DNA of 41,255 bases from Nocardia jiangxiensis NBRC 101359. GTDB taxonomy: Bacteria; Actinomycetota; Actinomycetes; Mycobacteriales; Mycobacteriaceae. Below the pieces are notes generated by a model that saw nothing but the letters and a program-made list of their open reading frames with translations, had not been told where the DNA came from and did not search any database. Position numbers and translations under genes: made by a program. Numbering within the stretch: the first letter of the stretch is position 1; every line of letters starts with the position of its first letter. Positions 40,023 through 41,255 of the stretch are shown in pieces. Location of the stretch: contig NZ_BAGB01000155.1 in the NCBI RefSeq assembly GCF_000308615.1, positions 1-41,255 of the forward strand, in the 5' to 3' direction.

Positions 40023-40886
40023 TTATCGGTTGAAGCGACGAGGTGCAGTGTCGTTCGAGCCCGCGCCGAGCCGACTGAGATCCATGACGGTGATGTACTG
40101 CGGTGGCATCCGATGGGCAGAGACAGGTTCTGCGAACGTGCGTGTGCCTTGGAATGTTTGGAGCCTGTAGAGGTAGTCGTCCTGGTTTGGTTCCTCGAGA
40201 GTCGTGGCGAGAAGAGCCGAAACATAGAGAGGAGGCTGATATATGCGCAAGTCCCTTAGAACCGCCATGTCCAGTGGGAAGTTGTCTTCGACCGGGGCCG
40301 CTGCGGACCTCGTGTCCTCTGCTAGCCGATACTGAATCGTGTCCAGGAAAGTCTCTGGTTCCGGGTAGGTCGCCGAGTCCGGAGTAAGCAGCTTGGACCA
40401 TGGCATGGCATACCTGAGATATTTTGGCGCATAACACGGTTCCTTTTTCGCGGCCAGGAGCTTGACTACGCGGTGGCTCGACAACGCTGCGCAGCCCCAC
40501 CAGTGCGGGGTGTCCCCAGCGAGTTTGGCGGCCGAGATCCCCGGCGGGGTGAGGGGTGCTGTGATCCAGTGATCTTGCTGCGGTTTGTGCGGCCAGTAGG
40601 GATTCTTTCGTAACGCGTCGCGGTCTCGTCGCCTGCCGGTGGGGCTGAATCGCCTTGGCCCCCAGCCGTTATAGAAGACGTGGTAGGGAAAGTAGCTGAT
40701 GCCATCACAGCCCTCGATGAGGATGTCCACTTGCCGCCGACCGTTCGTCTGCTGAGGAAGAGCGTCGTAGGTGGTGTTGTAGATGCATTTGGCTTGAATT
40801 CGCAGACAGAGCCAGCCCTGGTCCAGCGAGCCGACCCACCATTCCCAATCTGCGCCGTTCCGTGCCTCGGCGAATTTGGTGAACCG
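40023..40886 (-). pseudogene. DUF6615-like protein, 5'-truncated by an IS3 fragment
   Basis: A continuous minus frame from 40886 to a stop at 40023. Its first residues FTKFAEARNGADWEWWVGSL, QGWLCLRIQAKCIYN, RRQVDILIEGC and ISYFPYHVFYNGWG match proteins annotated DUF6615 (TKxxExRxGADWEWW, QAK, FPxYxFYN). Their N-terminal 40-60 residues, including the start, are missing: a stop at 40887 lies right at the junction with IS3-type sequence. A GTG at 40728-40730 would give a 235-residue product, which would lack the conserved WEWW block, so true expression is doubtful. Function unknown. Confidence 0.65.
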
Positions 40887-40912
40887 TCACGGGTATGGGA
40901 CCGGCTTCGGTT

Positions 40913-41110
40913 TCAGACCAGCGCCGGTCGGCGTGGTGGTTGTTGAGAGTAGTACGCGGCTTCGTATTCGGCTGGGGTGAGGTAGTCCAGCCGGGAGTGC
41001 AGACGAGCGTTGTTGTACCAGTCGACCCATTCCATGAGCGCGAATTCGACCTCGGTAAGCGTTTTGAACGGGCCGTGCCGGTTGACCACTTCGGTCTTGA
41101 ACGGGCAATG
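40913..41110 (-). pseudogene. IS3-family OrfB C-terminal fragment
   Basis: The minus frame reads PFKTEVVNRHGPFKTLTEVE, then FALMEWVDWYNNARLHSRLD and YLTPAEYEAAYYSQQPP to a stop at 40913. This is the end of an IS3-group transposase (YKTEV...W..VE.AxxEWVDWxNxxRLxxxxGYxxPAExE). The catalytic Asp blocks are missing and the 5' part ends at about 41110. Its terminal flank lies at 40887-40912, next to the DUF6615-like remnant. Confidence 0.8.
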
Positions 41111-41255
41111 CCGCGTAGTTAAGCCGTTGGGCGGCAGGTCAACTCGGGTGTTTCCGAAGGTGGGTGTCGGGGAGGCAAAGCAACGGTGTCGCAGTGGGGG
41201 TATCGCCGGTCATGGGCAGTCGGTGGTTCCGCGATGCTGGCGGGATGTCACCGTA
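41111..41255. other. Window end, no feature seen
   Basis: The last 145 bases hold no recognisable gene or repeat. A GGCGGCAGGTCAACTCGGG stretch may be an insertion-sequence end, but this is a guess. Confidence 0.3.

Overview
The window is high-GC actinobacterial DNA, most likely from Nocardiaceae (Nocardia or Rhodococcus type). The evidence is the strong G/C third-position bias, GTG/TTG starts, many four-base ATGA gene overlaps, a P450 with a [3Fe-4S] ferredoxin, a 3-ketosteroid-dehydrogenase-like flavoprotein, a DUF397 protein and a CBS/MgtE-N protein. Genus-level placement is an inference from style and was not computed. No rRNA, tRNA or CRISPR array is visible.

Layout. (1) 1-5330: a TetR regulator and a DUF849/BKACE beta-keto acid cleavage enzyme on the minus strand, with a class A FAD hydroxylase overlapping a KstD-like dehydrogenase on the plus strand. 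(2) 5799-10521: a tight minus-strand cytochrome P450 operon running TetR, ferredoxin, ferredoxin reductase, a fused dehydrogenase-CMD protein, then P450. The last four are joined by ATGA overlaps. A palindromic operator lies in front of the ferredoxin and a 14-bp-stem terminator after the P450. (3) 10600-14080: a gene graveyard. It holds a DUF2637-like stub, a frameshifted MFS C-terminus, an alcohol dehydrogenase whose N-terminus is replaced by the tail of a CoA-transferase, an aldehyde dehydrogenase lacking its N-terminal third, a tyrosine integrase fragment broken by a 26-bp tandem duplication, a P-loop ATPase with an internal deletion and a histidine kinase tail. (4) 14157-16955: an isocitrate lyase/PEP mutase-like enzyme and a GT39 membrane glycosyltransferase, converging. 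(5) 17612-20802: a soluble PRC/MgtE-N/CBS protein overlapping an NRAMP-related transporter whose metal site lacks the usual motifs. This is the best candidate for an under-described system, a possible magnesium uptake or gating pair. (6) 21326-22663: a seven-blade delta-60-repeat lipoprotein with alternating blade types. (7) 23095-30188: a LysR regulator divergent from a CoA-linked catabolic operon (double-domain CaiB CoA-transferase, enoyl-CoA hydratase, orphan binding lipoprotein, thiolase-like protein). (8) 30832-36507: a TetR-controlled minus-strand operon (MBL-like protein, SnoaL-like protein, quinone oxidoreductase-VOC fusion, MBL lactonase-like protein, and possibly an NAD(P)-binding protein), with two matched operator sites 33 bp apart in the divergent promoter. 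(9) 36500-41255: an insertion-sequence scrapyard. It contains one nearly whole IS3 element, IS110 and FAD-monooxygenase fragments fused end to end, further IS3 tails, 24-bp repeats, a DUF397 gene and a DUF6615-like gene cut at its 5' end by an IS3 fragment.

Functional reading: regions 1, 2, 7 and 8 look like separately regulated catabolic cassettes for aromatic, alicyclic, steroid-like or lactone-type carbon sources, each with its own regulator. Regions 3 and 9 are decaying accessory DNA. Exact substrates cannot be read from sequence.
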